Shown piece after piece: positions 54,122 through 63,995 of a DNA stretch of 64,000 nucleotides (position 1 is its first letter; each line of letters begins with the position of its first letter). Made by a program: the position numbers and the translations under genes. The DNA is taken from NCBI GenBank assembly GCA_012522955.1, contig JAAYJK010000050.1, positions 62,001-126,000 on the forward strand, written 5' to 3'. Under the pieces are notes generated by a model. That model ran no database searches. It worked only from the letters and a program-made list of their open reading frames with translations, and had not been told where the DNA came from. Origin of the DNA: Syntrophomonadaceae bacterium (GTDB lineage: Bacteria > Bacillota > Syntrophomonadia > Syntrophomonadales > Syntrophomonadaceae).

Positions 54122-55150
54122 ATGACTTTGGATAAGCGTAAAAGCCAAATATTGGAATCAATTATCCGAGATTATGTGGATACTGCAGAACCAGTAGGAT
54201 CAAGATCGATAGTGAAAAAACATAATCTTAAGATAAGTGCGGCTACAGTGAGAAACGAAATGGCTGATCTGGAAGAAATGGGATACCTGGAACAGCCCCA
54301 TACCTCTGCGGGCCGAATTCCTTCCCAAGTTGGTTTTAGGTATTATGTAGACTGTATGATGCAAAAAGAAACCCTGGATGATTCTGAACTGGATTTATTG
54401 AACCGTATACTAAATGAGAATATAGGTGAATGGAGCGATGTGGTAGGCAGGGTAGGCGGTTTTTTGTCACAGATAACCAACTATGCCTCTTTTGTTATCG
54501 TTCCATCTATCAAATTAAGCGAGTTTAAAAATATTCAAATTATCCCCATGAGCGATCGGACTGCCATGCTTTTGGTGGTAACTGATGTTGGAGTTTTAAT
54601 GCACCGTAAAATAGATGTCCCTCCCGCTGTTTCCGCCGAGGAATTGCAATTGATAGGGCGAGCATTTACTCGGGTTTTATCTGGCACCAAACTGGAGGAA
54701 ATTAGGCGCAATGAGCTTAAGGCTTTGAGAGAAGAGCTTAAAAACCGCAGGAAAGTTATTGACAGTGTGCTGGAGGCAGTAGAAATTATGATGCAGGGCT
54801 GTCGGGATGAAAGTGTGGTAATCAGCGGTGCTTTGAACATTTTAAACGAACCCGAGTTTAAAGATCTGGACAAGTTAAAACGGATATTGACCATACTGGA
54901 GGAAGATGTTCTTCTAAAGCAGATTCTTCCGGATACGGTTAGTGAAGAGGTCAATATAACTATTGGTAATGAAAACAAAGCCGAGGATATCAAGGAGATG
55001 AGCCTGGTGGTAGCCGGATATAACAACTTTGGCGAGATGGGGAAAATAGGGGTTATTGGGCCAGTTAGGATGGAATACTGGAAGGCGGCTGGAACAGTAG
55101 AATCACTGCGCAATATACTGGATCAGGTGCTCAACAAAAAGTATTTTTAG
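54122..55150 (+). CDS. hrcA: Heat-inducible transcription repressor HrcA
   Basis: Represses class I heat-shock genes by binding CIRCE; GroE keeps it active. 342 residues: an N-terminal winged helix (about 1-75, [19 protein letters not shown]), a GAF-like domain and the C-terminal domain. First gene behind the CIRCE element. It precedes grpE, the classic order in Firmicutes. Confidence 0.98.
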   Translation: MTLDKRKSQILESIIRDYVDTAEPVGSRSIVKKHNLKISAATVRNEMADLEEMGYLEQPHTSAGRIPSQVGFRYYVDCMMQKETLDDSELDLLNRILNENIGEWSDVVGRVGGFLSQITNYASFVIVPSIKLSEFKNIQIIPMSDRTAMLLVVTDVGVLMHRKIDVPPAVSAEELQLIGRAFTRVLSGTKLEEIRRNELKALREELKNRRKVIDSVLEAVEIMMQGCRDESVVISGALNILNEPEFKDLDKLKRILTILEEDVLLKQILPDTVSEEVNITIGNENKAEDIKEMSLVVAGYNNFGEMGKIGVIGPVRMEYWKAAGTVESLRNILDQVLNKKYF

Positions 55151-55254
55151 TACCTATTTATATAATGTAGCTATTGGGGCCTATCTGACCAACAAGAAGC
55201 GGGTAATTATACTGCTGCCGGCCCTAAAGACCTTTCTGAATTGAGGTGGTAAAT

Positions 55255-55800
55255 ATGGAAGATATGAAGAAAAATATGGAAGAATCAATAAGGCTGGAGA
55301 ATGGCACTGAGGGTGTTGAGGCAGCCACATCTAATGAGAGCGAAGCTTTAAGGGAGCAAATCAATAAACTGCAGGAAGAATTGAAGCAGGCCAATGATCT
55401 TTATCTCCGGGCTCTGGCTGAGGCTGATAATACTCGTAAAAGGGCAGTGCGGGAACGAGATGAATACATTAAATTCGCATCCTTGCCTTTGGTGAAAAAA
55501 CTTTTGGCGGTTATAGATGACTTGGATAGAGCCATATCCATGTTTGGTCCAGAGCAGAATCCAGAAGCCTTGCTTAAAGGTGTTGAAATGATAATGAGCC
55601 GGATGAAAGAAATAGTGGAACAGGAAGGAGTCCAGGCTCTTGATGCATTGGGCCAACCCTTTGATCCTCAGTATCATCAACCCCTGACGGTAGAAGCAAA
55701 CAGCCAATATCCTGAAAACACGGTTATCGAGGAATTACAAAAAGGATATCTTATGCACGATCGAGTGATCAGGCCTAGCCTGGTAAAGGTTAGTAAATAA
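55255..55800 (+). CDS. grpE: Nucleotide exchange factor GrpE
   Basis: Releases ADP from DnaK. 181 residues from the ATG at 55255, chosen because GAGGTGG lies seven bases upstream (an in-frame GTG at 55246 would use the site itself). An acidic N-terminus and coiled coil (about 25-80) precede the beta domain (about 120-180, FDPQYHQPL and GYLMHDRVIRPSLVKVS), all typical. Confidence 0.96.
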   Translation: MEDMKKNMEESIRLENGTEGVEAATSNESEALREQINKLQEELKQANDLYLRALAEADNTRKRAVRERDEYIKFASLPLVKKLLAVIDDLDRAISMFGPEQNPEALLKGVEMIMSRMKEIVEQEGVQALDALGQPFDPQYHQPLTVEANSQYPENTVIEELQKGYLMHDRVIRPSLVKVSK

Positions 55801-55849
55801 TACTATAAGTTCATAAATAAACAAGTAGATATATTTTGGAGGTGTTGTA

Positions 55850-57667
55850 ATGAGCAAAGTGGTTGGAATAGATCTGGGTACAACCAATTCTTGTATTGCT
55901 ATCATGGAAGGTAAAGAAGCACGAGTTATAACCAATGCTGAGGGAGAAAGAACTACTCCTTCAGTAGTGGGCTTTTCCAAAACCGGAGAAAGAATGGTAG
56001 GAAGAGTAGCCAGGCGGCAGGCTATAACTAATCCAGACAGAACTATTGTATCCATAAAAAGGAAGATGGGTACTGATTATAGTGTACAAATAGATGAGAA
56101 AAAATATTCACCTCAGGAGATATCAGCTATGGTTTTGCAAAAGCTGAAGGCTGATGCCGAGGCCTATTTGGGGGAAAAGATAACCCAAGCGGTAATAACA
56201 GTGCCGGCGTATTTTACCGATTCCCAGCGCCAGGCTACTAAAGATGCGGGCAGAATAGCAGGCTTGGAGGTTTTGCGGATAATAAATGAGCCTACTGCAG
56301 CTGCTCTGGCTTATGGATTAGATAAAGAAAATATGCAGACCATACTGGTCTTCGATTTGGGTGGGGGCACCTTCGATGTTTCCATATTAGAAATCGGAGA
56401 CGGGGTATTTGAAGTTAAGGCTACCAGTGGTAATAACCGCTTGGGGGGAGATGATTTTGATGACAAGATCATTAACTGGCTGGTAGATGAGTTTAAGAAA
56501 GATAATGGTGTGGATTTACGCAATGACAAAATGGCCATGCATAGGCTGAAAGAAGCGGCTGAAAAAGCAAAACATGAATTATCCGGGGTTTTGAGTACTG
56601 ACATCAACATACCTTATATTACAGCTACCCAGGAGGGGCCCTTACACCTGGAGCGGACTTTAACTCGAGCCAGATTTGACGAGATGACTGCCGATTTGGT
56701 AGAAAAGACCATGGGACCTACTCGCCAGGCCATGAAAGATTCAGGTTTAAAAACCGAACAGATCGATAAAATCATACTGGTAGGGGGCTCAACAAGGATA
56801 CCGGCAGTACAGGATGCGGTTAAAAACTTTATTGGCAAGGAAGCATTTAAAGGAATCAATCCCGATGAAGTAGTGGCTATAGGGGCAGCAATACAGGCTG
56901 GAGTTTTGTCCGGAGAGGTAACCGATGTGGTTCTTTTAGATGTAACTCCCTTATCTTTGGGTATAGAAACTCTGGGTGGGGTATTTACTAAAATAATCGA
57001 TAGAAATACTACTATACCAAGCTCCAAGAGCCAGATATTTACCACTGCAGCTGATAATCAACCCTCGGTAGATGTACATGTGCTGCAGGGAGAAAGAAAA
57101 ATGGCTAATGGTAACGTTACCCTGGGACGCTTTCAATTAAGTGGTATACCTCCTGCTCCGCGAGGGGTACCTCAGATTGAGGTCAAATTTGATATTGATG
57201 TTAATGGAATTGTTAATGTTACCGCCAAAGACTTGGCTACCAATAAAGAACAGACCATAACCATCACTTCTTCCAGTGGACTGAGTGACCAGGACATTGA
57301 ACAGATGGTAAAAGATGCTGAAAGATTCGCCGCCGACGATGAAAAGAGGCTAGAGGAAATTGAAACCAGAAATGCTGCCGACAGCATGATCTACCAGAGC
57401 GACAAGACCCTGAAGGAAAATGCAGATAAAATTGAGGAGCAGCTTAAACAGGAACTGGAAGGCGCTAGGGATGAATTGAAAAAGACTCTGGAAGGAAACG
57501 ATACAGAGAGTATCAAATCAGCTACCGAAGCCTTAACCCAAGTTTTCCATAAAATTAGCAGTAAGTTGTATGAACAGGCCAACCCCCAAGGAGGCCAGGG
57601 CACCGGAAGCGCCGATGGGGAAGATGTATTTGATGCTGATTATGATGTGGCTGATGACGATAAATAG
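55850..57667 (+). CDS. dnaK: Chaperone DnaK (Hsp70)
   Basis: ATP-dependent chaperone. 605 residues, full length: [12 protein letters not shown] (about 5-16), [28 protein letters not shown] at the start of the substrate domain, and an acidic tail. RBS GGAGGTG. A strong hairpin without a T run lies between dnaK and dnaJ. Confidence 0.98.
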   Translation: MSKVVGIDLGTTNSCIAIMEGKEARVITNAEGERTTPSVVGFSKTGERMVGRVARRQAITNPDRTIVSIKRKMGTDYSVQIDEKKYSPQEISAMVLQKLKADAEAYLGEKITQAVITVPAYFTDSQRQATKDAGRIAGLEVLRIINEPTAAALAYGLDKENMQTILVFDLGGGTFDVSILEIGDGVFEVKATSGNNRLGGDDFDDKIINWLVDEFKKDNGVDLRNDKMAMHRLKEAAEKAKHELSGVLSTDINIPYITATQEGPLHLERTLTRARFDEMTADLVEKTMGPTRQAMKDSGLKTEQIDKIILVGGSTRIPAVQDAVKNFIGKEAFKGINPDEVVAIGAAIQAGVLSGEVTDVVLLDVTPLSLGIETLGGVFTKIIDRNTTIPSSKSQIFTTAADNQPSVDVHVLQGERKMANGNVTLGRFQLSGIPPAPRGVPQIEVKFDIDVNGIVNVTAKDLATNKEQTITITSSSGLSDQDIEQMVKDAERFAADDEKRLEEIETRNAADSMIYQSDKTLKENADKIEEQLKQELEGARDELKKTLEGNDTESIKSATEALTQVFHKISSKLYEQANPQGGQGTGSADGEDVFDADYDVADDDK

Positions 57668-57806
57668 AAAAATTATTATGTAAAATATTCGAGCTACAGA
57701 GTATAATATTAGAATAGAATTAGTATCTGGGTTAACTTTAACAATTAAGATAGTTGATATAGAATCAGGTTCTAAAACCTGGAGCAACAAACAAGGAAAG
57801 TTATTA

Positions 57807-57837
57807 AAACCCGGGAGCAGTAATTGCTTCCGGGTTT
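57807..57837 (+). terminator. Strong hairpin between dnaK and dnaJ
   Basis: Arms AAACCCGGGAGCA and TGCTTCCGGGTTT with one mismatch and a five-base loop. No T run follows, so it may stabilise the dnaK mRNA 3' end or reduce dnaJ expression rather than end transcription. Confidence 0.5.
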
Positions 57838-57861
57838 ACCCGGCTAGGAAGGTGGATGGGA

Positions 57862-59001
57862 ATGTCTTCTAGACGTGATCTATATGAGGTCCTGCAGGTA
57901 TCCAGAAACGCTACTGCAGAAGATATCAAGCGGGCTTACCGGAAAATGGCCAGGAAGTACCATCCTGATGTTAATCGGGAAGAGAATGCAGCTGAACAAT
58001 TTAAAGAAATCAGTGAAGCCTATGAAATATTAAGTGATCCTCAGAAACGTGAAACCTATGATCGCTTTGGTTATGATGCTTTTGACCCCAGCAAAAATGC
58101 AGGCGGATTTGGCGGTTTCGGCGGCTTTGACCCCAATGATTTAGGTGGTTTTGGCGATATATTTGATATGTTTTTCGGTAGCAGTGGCAGCGGGCGCAGG
58201 AATAAAAATGCACCTCGAAGAGGTGCTGATAAAGAGATTCGGCTGGATATAGAGTTTGAAGATGCGGTATTTGGTTTGGAAAAAGAGATAGAAATCAGCC
58301 GGGTGGAACAATGTGACAGATGCGGTGGCAGTGGAGCTGAGCCTGGCTCCAAAGTGAAAGATTGTCCTGAATGCAAAGGAAGCGGACAGGTAAGGACAGT
58401 TCAAAATACCCCCTTCGGGCGTTTTGAAACCGTCAAAAACTGCAATCGCTGCCGGGGTGAGGGGCGAGTGATAGAAAAACCTTGCACTGCATGTAAAGGC
58501 AGTGGGCAGGTGAGAAAACCCCGGCGGATAAATTTGCGTATACCAGCCGGTATTGATACTGGATCCAGATTACGGATACAGGGGGAAGGGGAACATGGTC
58601 AACGAGGAGGACCTCCAGGTGACCTGTATATTACCATTGTAGTCAAACCTCATGGGGAATTCCAGCGCGATGGTTATACCCTGATAAAACACCTGGAAAT
58701 CAATTTTGTGCAGGCTGCTTTGGGTGCTGATATAGTGGTTCCTTTGCTGGGGGAGGCTAATCACAATCTGCACATTCCCGAAGGAACCCAGCCAGGTACC
58801 GTGCTTACTATTAAGAATAAAGGGGTACCATATCTAAATGGTCATCGCCAGGGAGATTTAAGGATTATCATTCAGGTGGCTATACCTACCCGTTTGAACA
58901 AGCGACAGAAGGAATTATTAGCTTCATTTTATGAGGATGCTGAAGAAAGTAAAACGGGCAAAAAGGGCTTTTTTGATAAATTTAAAGATGCTATGGGATA
59001 G
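57862..59001 (+). CDS. dnaJ: Chaperone DnaJ (Hsp40)
   Basis: Co-chaperone that delivers substrates to DnaK and stimulates its ATPase. 379 residues: J domain (about 5-70, with HPD in YHPDVN), a G/F-rich segment (about 75-105), a zinc domain with four CxxCxGxG repeats (about 150-215) and the C-terminal substrate domain. ATG at 57862 is six bases after AGGAAGG; an in-frame ATG at 57856 is also possible. The gene overlaps none; prmA follows by 10 bases. Confidence 0.97.
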   Translation: MSSRRDLYEVLQVSRNATAEDIKRAYRKMARKYHPDVNREENAAEQFKEISEAYEILSDPQKRETYDRFGYDAFDPSKNAGGFGGFGGFDPNDLGGFGDIFDMFFGSSGSGRRNKNAPRRGADKEIRLDIEFEDAVFGLEKEIEISRVEQCDRCGGSGAEPGSKVKDCPECKGSGQVRTVQNTPFGRFETVKNCNRCRGEGRVIEKPCTACKGSGQVRKPRRINLRIPAGIDTGSRLRIQGEGEHGQRGGPPGDLYITIVVKPHGEFQRDGYTLIKHLEINFVQAALGADIVVPLLGEANHNLHIPEGTQPGTVLTIKNKGVPYLNGHRQGDLRIIIQVAIPTRLNKRQKELLASFYEDAEESKTGKKGFFDKFKDAMG

Positions 59002-59011
59002 GAGCTTTAGG

Positions 59012-59938
59012 ATGAATTGGAAAGAAGTAAGTGTACTGACAAAGGGAGTCTGCGTTGAAGCTATAGCCGGGATCTTCCACCACCTGGGATCAGGTGGTGT
59101 TATTATTGAAGATCCTCAGGCAGCCAGAAAATATATTAAAAAGGATGCCTGGGATCCGAAAACTGTTTCCTCAGATTTCCTGAAGCATGAATTTGTAGTG
59201 GTAAAAGGCTATTTCCCAGTAGAGCAGCAAGTTATGGATGAGCTCAAGCTAGGCCTGGAAACCGTTGAGTCCAGTTTTGGCATTAAATGCCGGGTTTATC
59301 TAGATGAAGTAAAAGATGAAGATTGGGAAAGTTCCTGGAAAAAATACTATCATACCTTTAAAGTGGGGGAAAGACTGGTAATTAAACCATCCTGGGAAGA
59401 ATACCAGGTCCAGGAAAATGAAATAGTAATAGAAATTGATCCGGGTATGGCTTTTGGTACCGGGATACATGCCTCTACTCGCTTTTGCCTGGTTTTTGCC
59501 GATGAATACATTAAAGGAGGCGAGAGGGTAATAGATGCTGGATGCGGCTCGGGAATATTATCTATTGCCGCTGCCAAATTGGGAGCCAGCTCCGTTGAAG
59601 CTATGGATATTGATGAAGTGGCGGTTAGGGTGGCCAAGGAGAATATAGCTCTGAACGGGCTGGAAGACATTATCAATATCAGAGCAGGTAATATAGCCGA
59701 AGAAATGAATAATATGACCGCCCAGATAATAATGGCCAATATTACTGCCGAGGTAGTAGAAAGGCTGATTCCCAGCGCAGCCGAAATACTCCCGGCAGGA
59801 GGATATTTCTTTGGATCAGGCATAGTGGATAGCCGCTGGCCGGGAGTGGAAAGACATTTGAGGAATTGTGGCTTTGCTATAGAAAAAATACTTACCGATG
59901 CCGATTGGGTGGGTGTAGTAGCAATTAAGAGCAATTAA
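59012..59938 (+). CDS. prmA: Ribosomal protein L11 methyltransferase
   Basis: Methylates L11 using S-adenosylmethionine. 308 residues. The SAM site is VIDAGCGSGILSIAAAKLGA and the second motif IIMANITAEV. I chose ATG at 59012 because GGAGC lies just upstream and the N-terminus MNWKEVSV matches the family; the frame is open upstream into dnaJ. It is part of the heat-shock operon, as in many Firmicutes. Confidence 0.95.
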   Translation: MNWKEVSVLTKGVCVEAIAGIFHHLGSGGVIIEDPQAARKYIKKDAWDPKTVSSDFLKHEFVVVKGYFPVEQQVMDELKLGLETVESSFGIKCRVYLDEVKDEDWESSWKKYYHTFKVGERLVIKPSWEEYQVQENEIVIEIDPGMAFGTGIHASTRFCLVFADEYIKGGERVIDAGCGSGILSIAAAKLGASSVEAMDIDEVAVRVAKENIALNGLEDIINIRAGNIAEEMNNMTAQIIMANITAEVVERLIPSAAEILPAGGYFFGSGIVDSRWPGVERHLRNCGFAIEKILTDADWVGVVAIKSN

Positions 59939-60023
59939 GTATTGATTGAACCCGAGCAATAGGAAAAGATATTTTCTTAAACATAGCTGTTTTATTGTTA
60001 ATTCTACCCAGGCAGGAGAGAGG

Positions 60024-60782
60024 GTGTTTAATCTGCACCGTTTTTTTGTGGCCCCTGAAAAAATCCAGGGCCAAGTGGCCATAATTGATAAAGAGGAAGC
60101 ACGCCATATCCAGCGAGTTCTCCGGTTAAAAGCTGGTGACAAGGTAATACTTTTTGATGGCAGTGGATATGAATACCAGGCCCTGCTCCTGGAAGAGGGG
60201 ACAGATGGTTTAGCAGCTCAAATAATAGAGAGATCCAATCAAGAACAAATGCCTGTCAGTTTATGCCTGGTTCAAGGTATAGCTAAAGGGGATAAGATGG
60301 ATAATATTATTCAAAAAGCTAGCGAAATTGGCGTAGCCGAGATTTATCCCCTGGACTCGGAGCGAACCGTGGTTCGACTACAAGGTGATAATTCCGTGAA
60401 AAAGCTTAAACGCTGGCAGCATATTGCTCGGGAAGCCTGCAAGCAGTGTCGGCGCAACTTGATACCAGAGATAAAACCGGTAGTGGGAATGGAAGATCTT
60501 TTAGAGGAAATAGGGGAAGCTCCGGCCTTGCTGTTTTACGAGAAGGAAGAAAACAATCGCCTGCGTCAGGTATTGAGTAATATTAAAGCAGAAGTCCTGG
60601 CTAAAGGCCGATTATTCCTGATAATAGGTCCGGAAGGTGGCTTTTCAGAAACAGAAGTAGAAAGAGTTCTTAAGCAGGGAGTAAAGACTGCTTCTCTAGG
60701 GGCCCGGATCCTGCGCACAGAAACCGCCGGCTTGGTAGCATCCGCCATCATAATGTACGAATATGACCTTGCAGAAAAATAA
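60024..60782 (+). CDS. rsmE: 16S rRNA (uracil-1498-N3)-methyltransferase RsmE
   Basis: Methylates U1498 of 16S rRNA. 252 residues. The N-terminus MFNLHRFFVAPE matches the usual MxRFFV start, so GTG at 60024 after AGGAGAG was chosen; an upstream ATG at 59946 would add 26 residues not found in the family. The C-terminal SPOUT/knot motifs are IGPEGGFSETEVE and LGARILRTETAGLVA. Last gene of the heat-shock operon. Confidence 0.95.
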   Translation: MFNLHRFFVAPEKIQGQVAIIDKEEARHIQRVLRLKAGDKVILFDGSGYEYQALLLEEGTDGLAAQIIERSNQEQMPVSLCLVQGIAKGDKMDNIIQKASEIGVAEIYPLDSERTVVRLQGDNSVKKLKRWQHIAREACKQCRRNLIPEIKPVVGMEDLLEEIGEAPALLFYEKEENNRLRQVLSNIKAEVLAKGRLFLIIGPEGGFSETEVERVLKQGVKTASLGARILRTETAGLVASAIIMYEYDLAEK

Positions 60783-60804
60783 TTGAAAACGTAGGATGGG
60801 ATAT

Positions 60805-60942
60805 TGTAGGGGCGGTCTTCGACCGCCCGCCCGAGTCTGCTACGATATTCCGGCGAAGCGAATGGATAAGCGGGCGAGCACAGCTCGCCCCTACGGATAC
60901 GCGCTGGGATTACTGGTCATTCGACGGCGGGCGAGCGCCCGT
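60805..60942. repeat. Cluster of palindromic repeat cores
   Basis: Three elements in 138 bases: GGGGCGGTCTTCGACCGCC preceded by TTGTA (60809-60830), its inverted partner CGGGCGAGCACAGCTCGCCC followed by CTACG (60871-60895), and GGCGGGCGAGCGCCCG (60926-60941). The first and second have inverted GTAGGGGC ends, so they may be one element. They fill the gap between rsmE and mtaB. Confidence 0.65.
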
Positions 60943-61001
60943 TCCCAGCATATCCAATTATTATCATATTCGGTCCCCGGACCTTAGAAAGGTAGAATAT
61001 A

Positions 61002-62297
61002 ATGCGAGTGGCATTTCATACCCTGGGATGCAAAGTCAACCAGGTAGAAACTGAACAATTGAAAGAAGAATTCATGGGGCGAGGTTACCAAGTAGTTGAT
61101 TTTAAACGGGAAGCTGATGTTTATATCATCAACACCTGTACTGTAACCCATATCAGCGACAGGAAGTCCAGATCCGCTATTAGACGAGCCATACGTCAGA
61201 ATCCCGGGGCCGTAACCGCGGCTGTAGGCTGTCTGGCTCAAGTAAATCCTGAGCAGTTGGCAGCTATTGAAGGTATCAACCTGGTGGTAGGCAATGATCA
61301 AAAGGAAAACCTGCCCAGCCTTATTGAGGAATATCTAGCTGCCCAATCCAATGCAGCCAGAGTCTATCGGGGGTTTTTTGATAGTGCTTCCGGTCTTAAA
61401 AGCGTTAATTATTCCAGGCCCCATAAGAGGACCCGCGGCTTTATTAAAATCCAGGATGGTTGTGAAAACAACTGCTCCTATTGTATAGTGCCTCAGGCCC
61501 GGGGGCCGGTTCGCAGCAAAAAACCGCTGCAGGTGCTGGCGGAAATAGAAAAAATGTTGGAATTGGGATATAGGGAAATGGTGTTAACTGGAATACACAC
61601 AGGTCTTTATGCTAATGATATTCCCGATTGGGATCTAAGTCGCTTAATAAAGGAAATATTTGAGCAGATAAAAGGAGAGTACCGAATCCGACTTAGCTCC
61701 ATTGAACCCATGGAAGTAAGCCGGCCATTGATTGAAATCCTGGCTACCGAAGACAGATTATGCCGCCATCTGCATATTCCCCTGCAAAATGGAAGCGATC
61801 AGGTATTAAAGGCCATGAACAGAAGGTATAATAGCCGCTACTATAGAGAATTATTGCAGAACGTATGGGAGCAGATACCGGGTATTGCATTAACCACTGA
61901 TATTATGGTTGGTTTTCCCGGAGAAAGCGAAAACGATTTCAAGCAGAGTGTGTCATTGCTGCAGGATCTACCGGTTTATGAATTGCATGTCTTTACTTAT
62001 TCGCTGCGACCAGGAACGGCTGCTGCTGATATGACAGAGCAGGTAGACGAAAGGGAAAAGCATCGCCGAAGTCAATTGTTATTAGAGATCGGCAGAGAGA
62101 AGAAGAAAAGTTTTATTCAAAAATTGGATGGGGTGCCAATGCAGGTTTTAATTGAAAAAAAAATTGGATCCAATTTATATCAGGGGCTAAGTGATAATTA
62201 CCTGTCGGTGCAAGTTCATTCCTCTAAAGATATCACAGGGCAATTAATAACAAGCACCCTGGGGATTGATAGCATTGCCCTGGGTGATTATAAATAG
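61002..62297 (+). CDS. mtaB: tRNA t6A37 methylthiotransferase MtaB
   Basis: Radical SAM methylthiotransferase that converts t6A to ms2t6A in tRNA. 431 residues: an N-terminal UPF0004 domain with three cluster cysteines (TLGCKVNQVE, INTCTVT, AVGCLAQ), a radical SAM core with CENNCSYC at about residue 155, and a TRAM-like C-terminus. MtaB rather than MiaB because the N-terminus FHTLGCKVNQVET matches YqeV-type proteins and the heat-shock neighbourhood is the same as in Bacillus. Confidence 0.94.
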   Translation: MRVAFHTLGCKVNQVETEQLKEEFMGRGYQVVDFKREADVYIINTCTVTHISDRKSRSAIRRAIRQNPGAVTAAVGCLAQVNPEQLAAIEGINLVVGNDQKENLPSLIEEYLAAQSNAARVYRGFFDSASGLKSVNYSRPHKRTRGFIKIQDGCENNCSYCIVPQARGPVRSKKPLQVLAEIEKMLELGYREMVLTGIHTGLYANDIPDWDLSRLIKEIFEQIKGEYRIRLSSIEPMEVSRPLIEILATEDRLCRHLHIPLQNGSDQVLKAMNRRYNSRYYRELLQNVWEQIPGIALTTDIMVGFPGESENDFKQSVSLLQDLPVYELHVFTYSLRPGTAAADMTEQVDEREKHRRSQLLLEIGREKKKSFIQKLDGVPMQVLIEKKIGSNLYQGLSDNYLSVQVHSSKDITGQLITSTLGIDSIALGDYK

Positions 62298-62535
62298 GGG
62301 CTTAGCTAAAGAGATTCGTTCACTCAATGGTCCTGGCAAAAAAGGTCTGGAAAGCATAGAATTTTGTCATAAAGCAGTATAAGGCATGGCTATAAAAGTT
62401 CATAAACCAATAATAATTGCGTTGGTACTTGACTCCGCTTCAGTTTTAGGTGACTATTAATTCGAATAATTTATAAATCTTGGCTTGATAAGCATAAATA
62501 TAGTTAATTTGATATACTATAGAGGAGGTGAAGCA

Positions 62536-62889
62536 ATGCCTGAAACTAAAGACTGTATTTTCTGCAAGATAATTGCTGGTGAGATTCCATCTAAAATAGT
62601 ATTTCAAGATGAACTGCTGATTGCTATCGAAGACATAAATCCTACTGCACCAGTACATATTCTCATTATTCCCCGGAAACATATAGCATCATTAAATGAA
62701 GTTAATAACAGCCATAGTGAAATATTAAGTCATATTCAAATACAAGCTGCCCAGATAGCCAGAGAAATGAAGATAGATCAGGAAGGATATCGTCTGTTAA
62801 ATAACTGTGGAGAATGGGGCGGGCAAACGGTTATGCACCTTCATTATCATCTTTTAGGCGGAAGGGAAATGACTTGGCCTGCAGGCTAA
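62536..62889 (+). CDS. HIT-family nucleotide-binding protein
   Basis: 117 residues. The motif HLHYHLLGG (HxHxHxx) is present near the C-terminus and the N-terminus CIFCKIIAGEIPSKIVF is that of Hint/HinT proteins. Purine nucleoside phosphoramidase is the usual activity. ATG at 62536 follows AGGAGGTG; the frame is open upstream. Confidence 0.95.
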   Translation: MPETKDCIFCKIIAGEIPSKIVFQDELLIAIEDINPTAPVHILIIPRKHIASLNEVNNSHSEILSHIQIQAAQIAREMKIDQEGYRLLNNCGEWGGQTVMHLHYHLLGGREMTWPAG

Positions 62890-62891
62890 TC

Positions 62892-62920
62892 TTGACTCAA
62901 TACCTTTGAAATAGTAAAAT
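62892..62920 (+). promoter_or_regulatory. Sigma-A promoter of rpsU
   Basis: TTGACT, 17-base spacer and TAAAAT (62915-62920). It starts right after the HIT gene. Confidence 0.72.
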
Positions 62921-62963
62921 ATAATGGCATTTATATAGCCCAAACGATGAGGGGAGGGAAAAG

Positions 62964-63140
62964 ATGAGCGAGGTTAAAGTAGGTAAAAATGAATCCCTGG
63001 ATAGTGCTTTAAGAAGGTTCAAAAGATCCTGTCAAAAGTCCGGGGTTATGCAAGATATAAGAAAGCATGATCACTACGAAAAACCTAGTATTAAACGAAA
63101 GAAGAAATCAGAAGCTGCCCGCAAGAAGAAGAAATTCTAA
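62964..63140 (+). CDS. rpsU: 30S ribosomal protein S21
   Basis: Small-subunit protein near the anti-Shine-Dalgarno sequence. 58 residues. It begins [20 protein letters not shown], then has [20 protein letters not shown] and ends in a basic [15 protein letters not shown] tail, all typical. RBS GGGGAGGG at 62951-62958. yqeY follows 15 bases later, as in Bacillus. Confidence 0.97.
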   Translation: MSEVKVGKNESLDSALRRFKRSCQKSGVMQDIRKHDHYEKPSIKRKKKSEAARKKKKF

Positions 63141-63155
63141 GGGGGGATATCTAAG

Positions 63156-63608
63156 ATGATGTCCCTGGCAGATAGATTATTCGAAGACATGAAAAAGGCT
63201 ATGAAGGATAGAGAAGCCGGTAAAATAAGGCTGGCTACTATCAGAATGATTAGAGCGGCCCAAAAAGACGCTGAGATAGCTAAAAGAGATGGGCTTAATG
63301 ATGATGAAATGTTAGCAATATTAAACCGGGAGCTAAATAAGCGCCGGGATGTTGTAGGGGATTATGAAAAGGCGAATAGAACAGATGATTTAATGCGTCT
63401 ACAGCAGGAAATTTCTGTAATTCAGGAATACCTTCCCGAGCAGTTAGAGGAAAGTGAATTAAGGGCTATAATTCAAAAAACCATAGAAGAGCTGCAGGTC
63501 ACCAGTCCTGGAGATAGGGGCAAGGTAATGAAGCACATTATGCCGGGATTAAAAGGCCTTGCAGATGGAAAACTGGTTAAACAAATTGTAAATGAAGTAT
63601 TACAATGA
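63156..63608 (+). CDS. yqeY: GatB/YqeY-domain protein
   Basis: 150 residues of the YqeY family, related to the tRNA-binding tail domain of GatB. Conserved segments are MKDREAGKIRLATIRMIRAA, IQEYLPEQLEE and PGDRGKVMKHIMPGLKGLAD. RBS GGGGGG nine bases before ATG. Function unclear; linked to rpsU in most Firmicutes. Confidence 0.93.
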   Translation: MMSLADRLFEDMKKAMKDREAGKIRLATIRMIRAAQKDAEIAKRDGLNDDEMLAILNRELNKRRDVVGDYEKANRTDDLMRLQQEISVIQEYLPEQLEESELRAIIQKTIEELQVTSPGDRGKVMKHIMPGLKGLADGKLVKQIVNEVLQ

Positions 63609-63615
63609 AGGTTAT

Positions 63616-63662
63616 AAAAGCCTGTTCTGGATAAATATTATGCCAGGCAGGCTTTTTGTTTT
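63616..63662 (+). terminator. Rho-independent terminator after yqeY
   Basis: AAAAGCCTG...CTGG pairs with CCAG...CAGGCTTTTT with a small internal bulge, followed by TGTTTTT. Confidence 0.82.
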
Positions 63663-63716
63663 TATACTGATTACAGTACAATAAATATGAATAAAGATTT
63701 GGATAGGAGAAGTGTG

Positions 63717-63833
63717 ATGGCTTTCATAAAAAGCCCTAAGGGCAAAAAGAGACAGAGAAAGTTTTTGTTAATAGTAGCCAGCCTGGTTATAATTTCATTT
63801 GTATCCAGCATTTTTGCCATTAACTTTCTATAA
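63717..63833 (+). CDS. 38-residue membrane protein of unknown function
   Basis: MAFIKSPKGKKRQRKFLLIV then ASLVIISFVSSIFAINFL: a basic N-terminus and one hydrophobic segment (about 17-38) that ends the protein. RBS AGGAGAAG is eight bases upstream. The codon use and basic-then-hydrophobic pattern fit a real small membrane protein. It lies between yqeY and the next gene. Confidence 0.6.
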   Translation: MAFIKSPKGKKRQRKFLLIVASLVIISFVSSIFAINFL

Positions 63834-63926
63834 TGTACAAATGGCTACGATCTGTTTAGATAATGTTTATATGCAGCTTGCCGCTGGAGTCCTTTTACTT
63901 TAGGATGGTGAATTAATGTTCTACTA

Positions 63927-63935
63927 TGTTATAAT
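63927..63935 (+). promoter_or_regulatory. Possible extended -10 promoter for the last gene
   Basis: TGTTATAAT, a TGn-TATAAT extended -10 with a poor -35 (GTGAAT). It is about 60 bases before the gene beginning at 63996. Confidence 0.4.
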
Positions 63936-63995
63936 AGACACAAATCGACTTTTTACGACGGGGACTTGTTAATCTAGGACAAAGGAGGTATATCC

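Noticed and set aside
59350-59934. Long open frames antisense to known genes (also 54535-55113, 9037-9639 and 27692-28228)
   Set aside because: Each lies opposite a conserved gene, has biased composition (S, I, L rich) and no proper ribosome site; these are shadow frames.
18841-60942. CRISPR array from repeated palindromes
   Set aside because: The repeats are kilobases apart, occur in both orientations and have no regular spacers; no cas genes are present.
62510-62518. Extended -10 TGATATACT before the HIT gene
   Set aside because: The predicted start lies within the AGGAGGTG ribosome site of the HIT gene, so it could not serve it normally.
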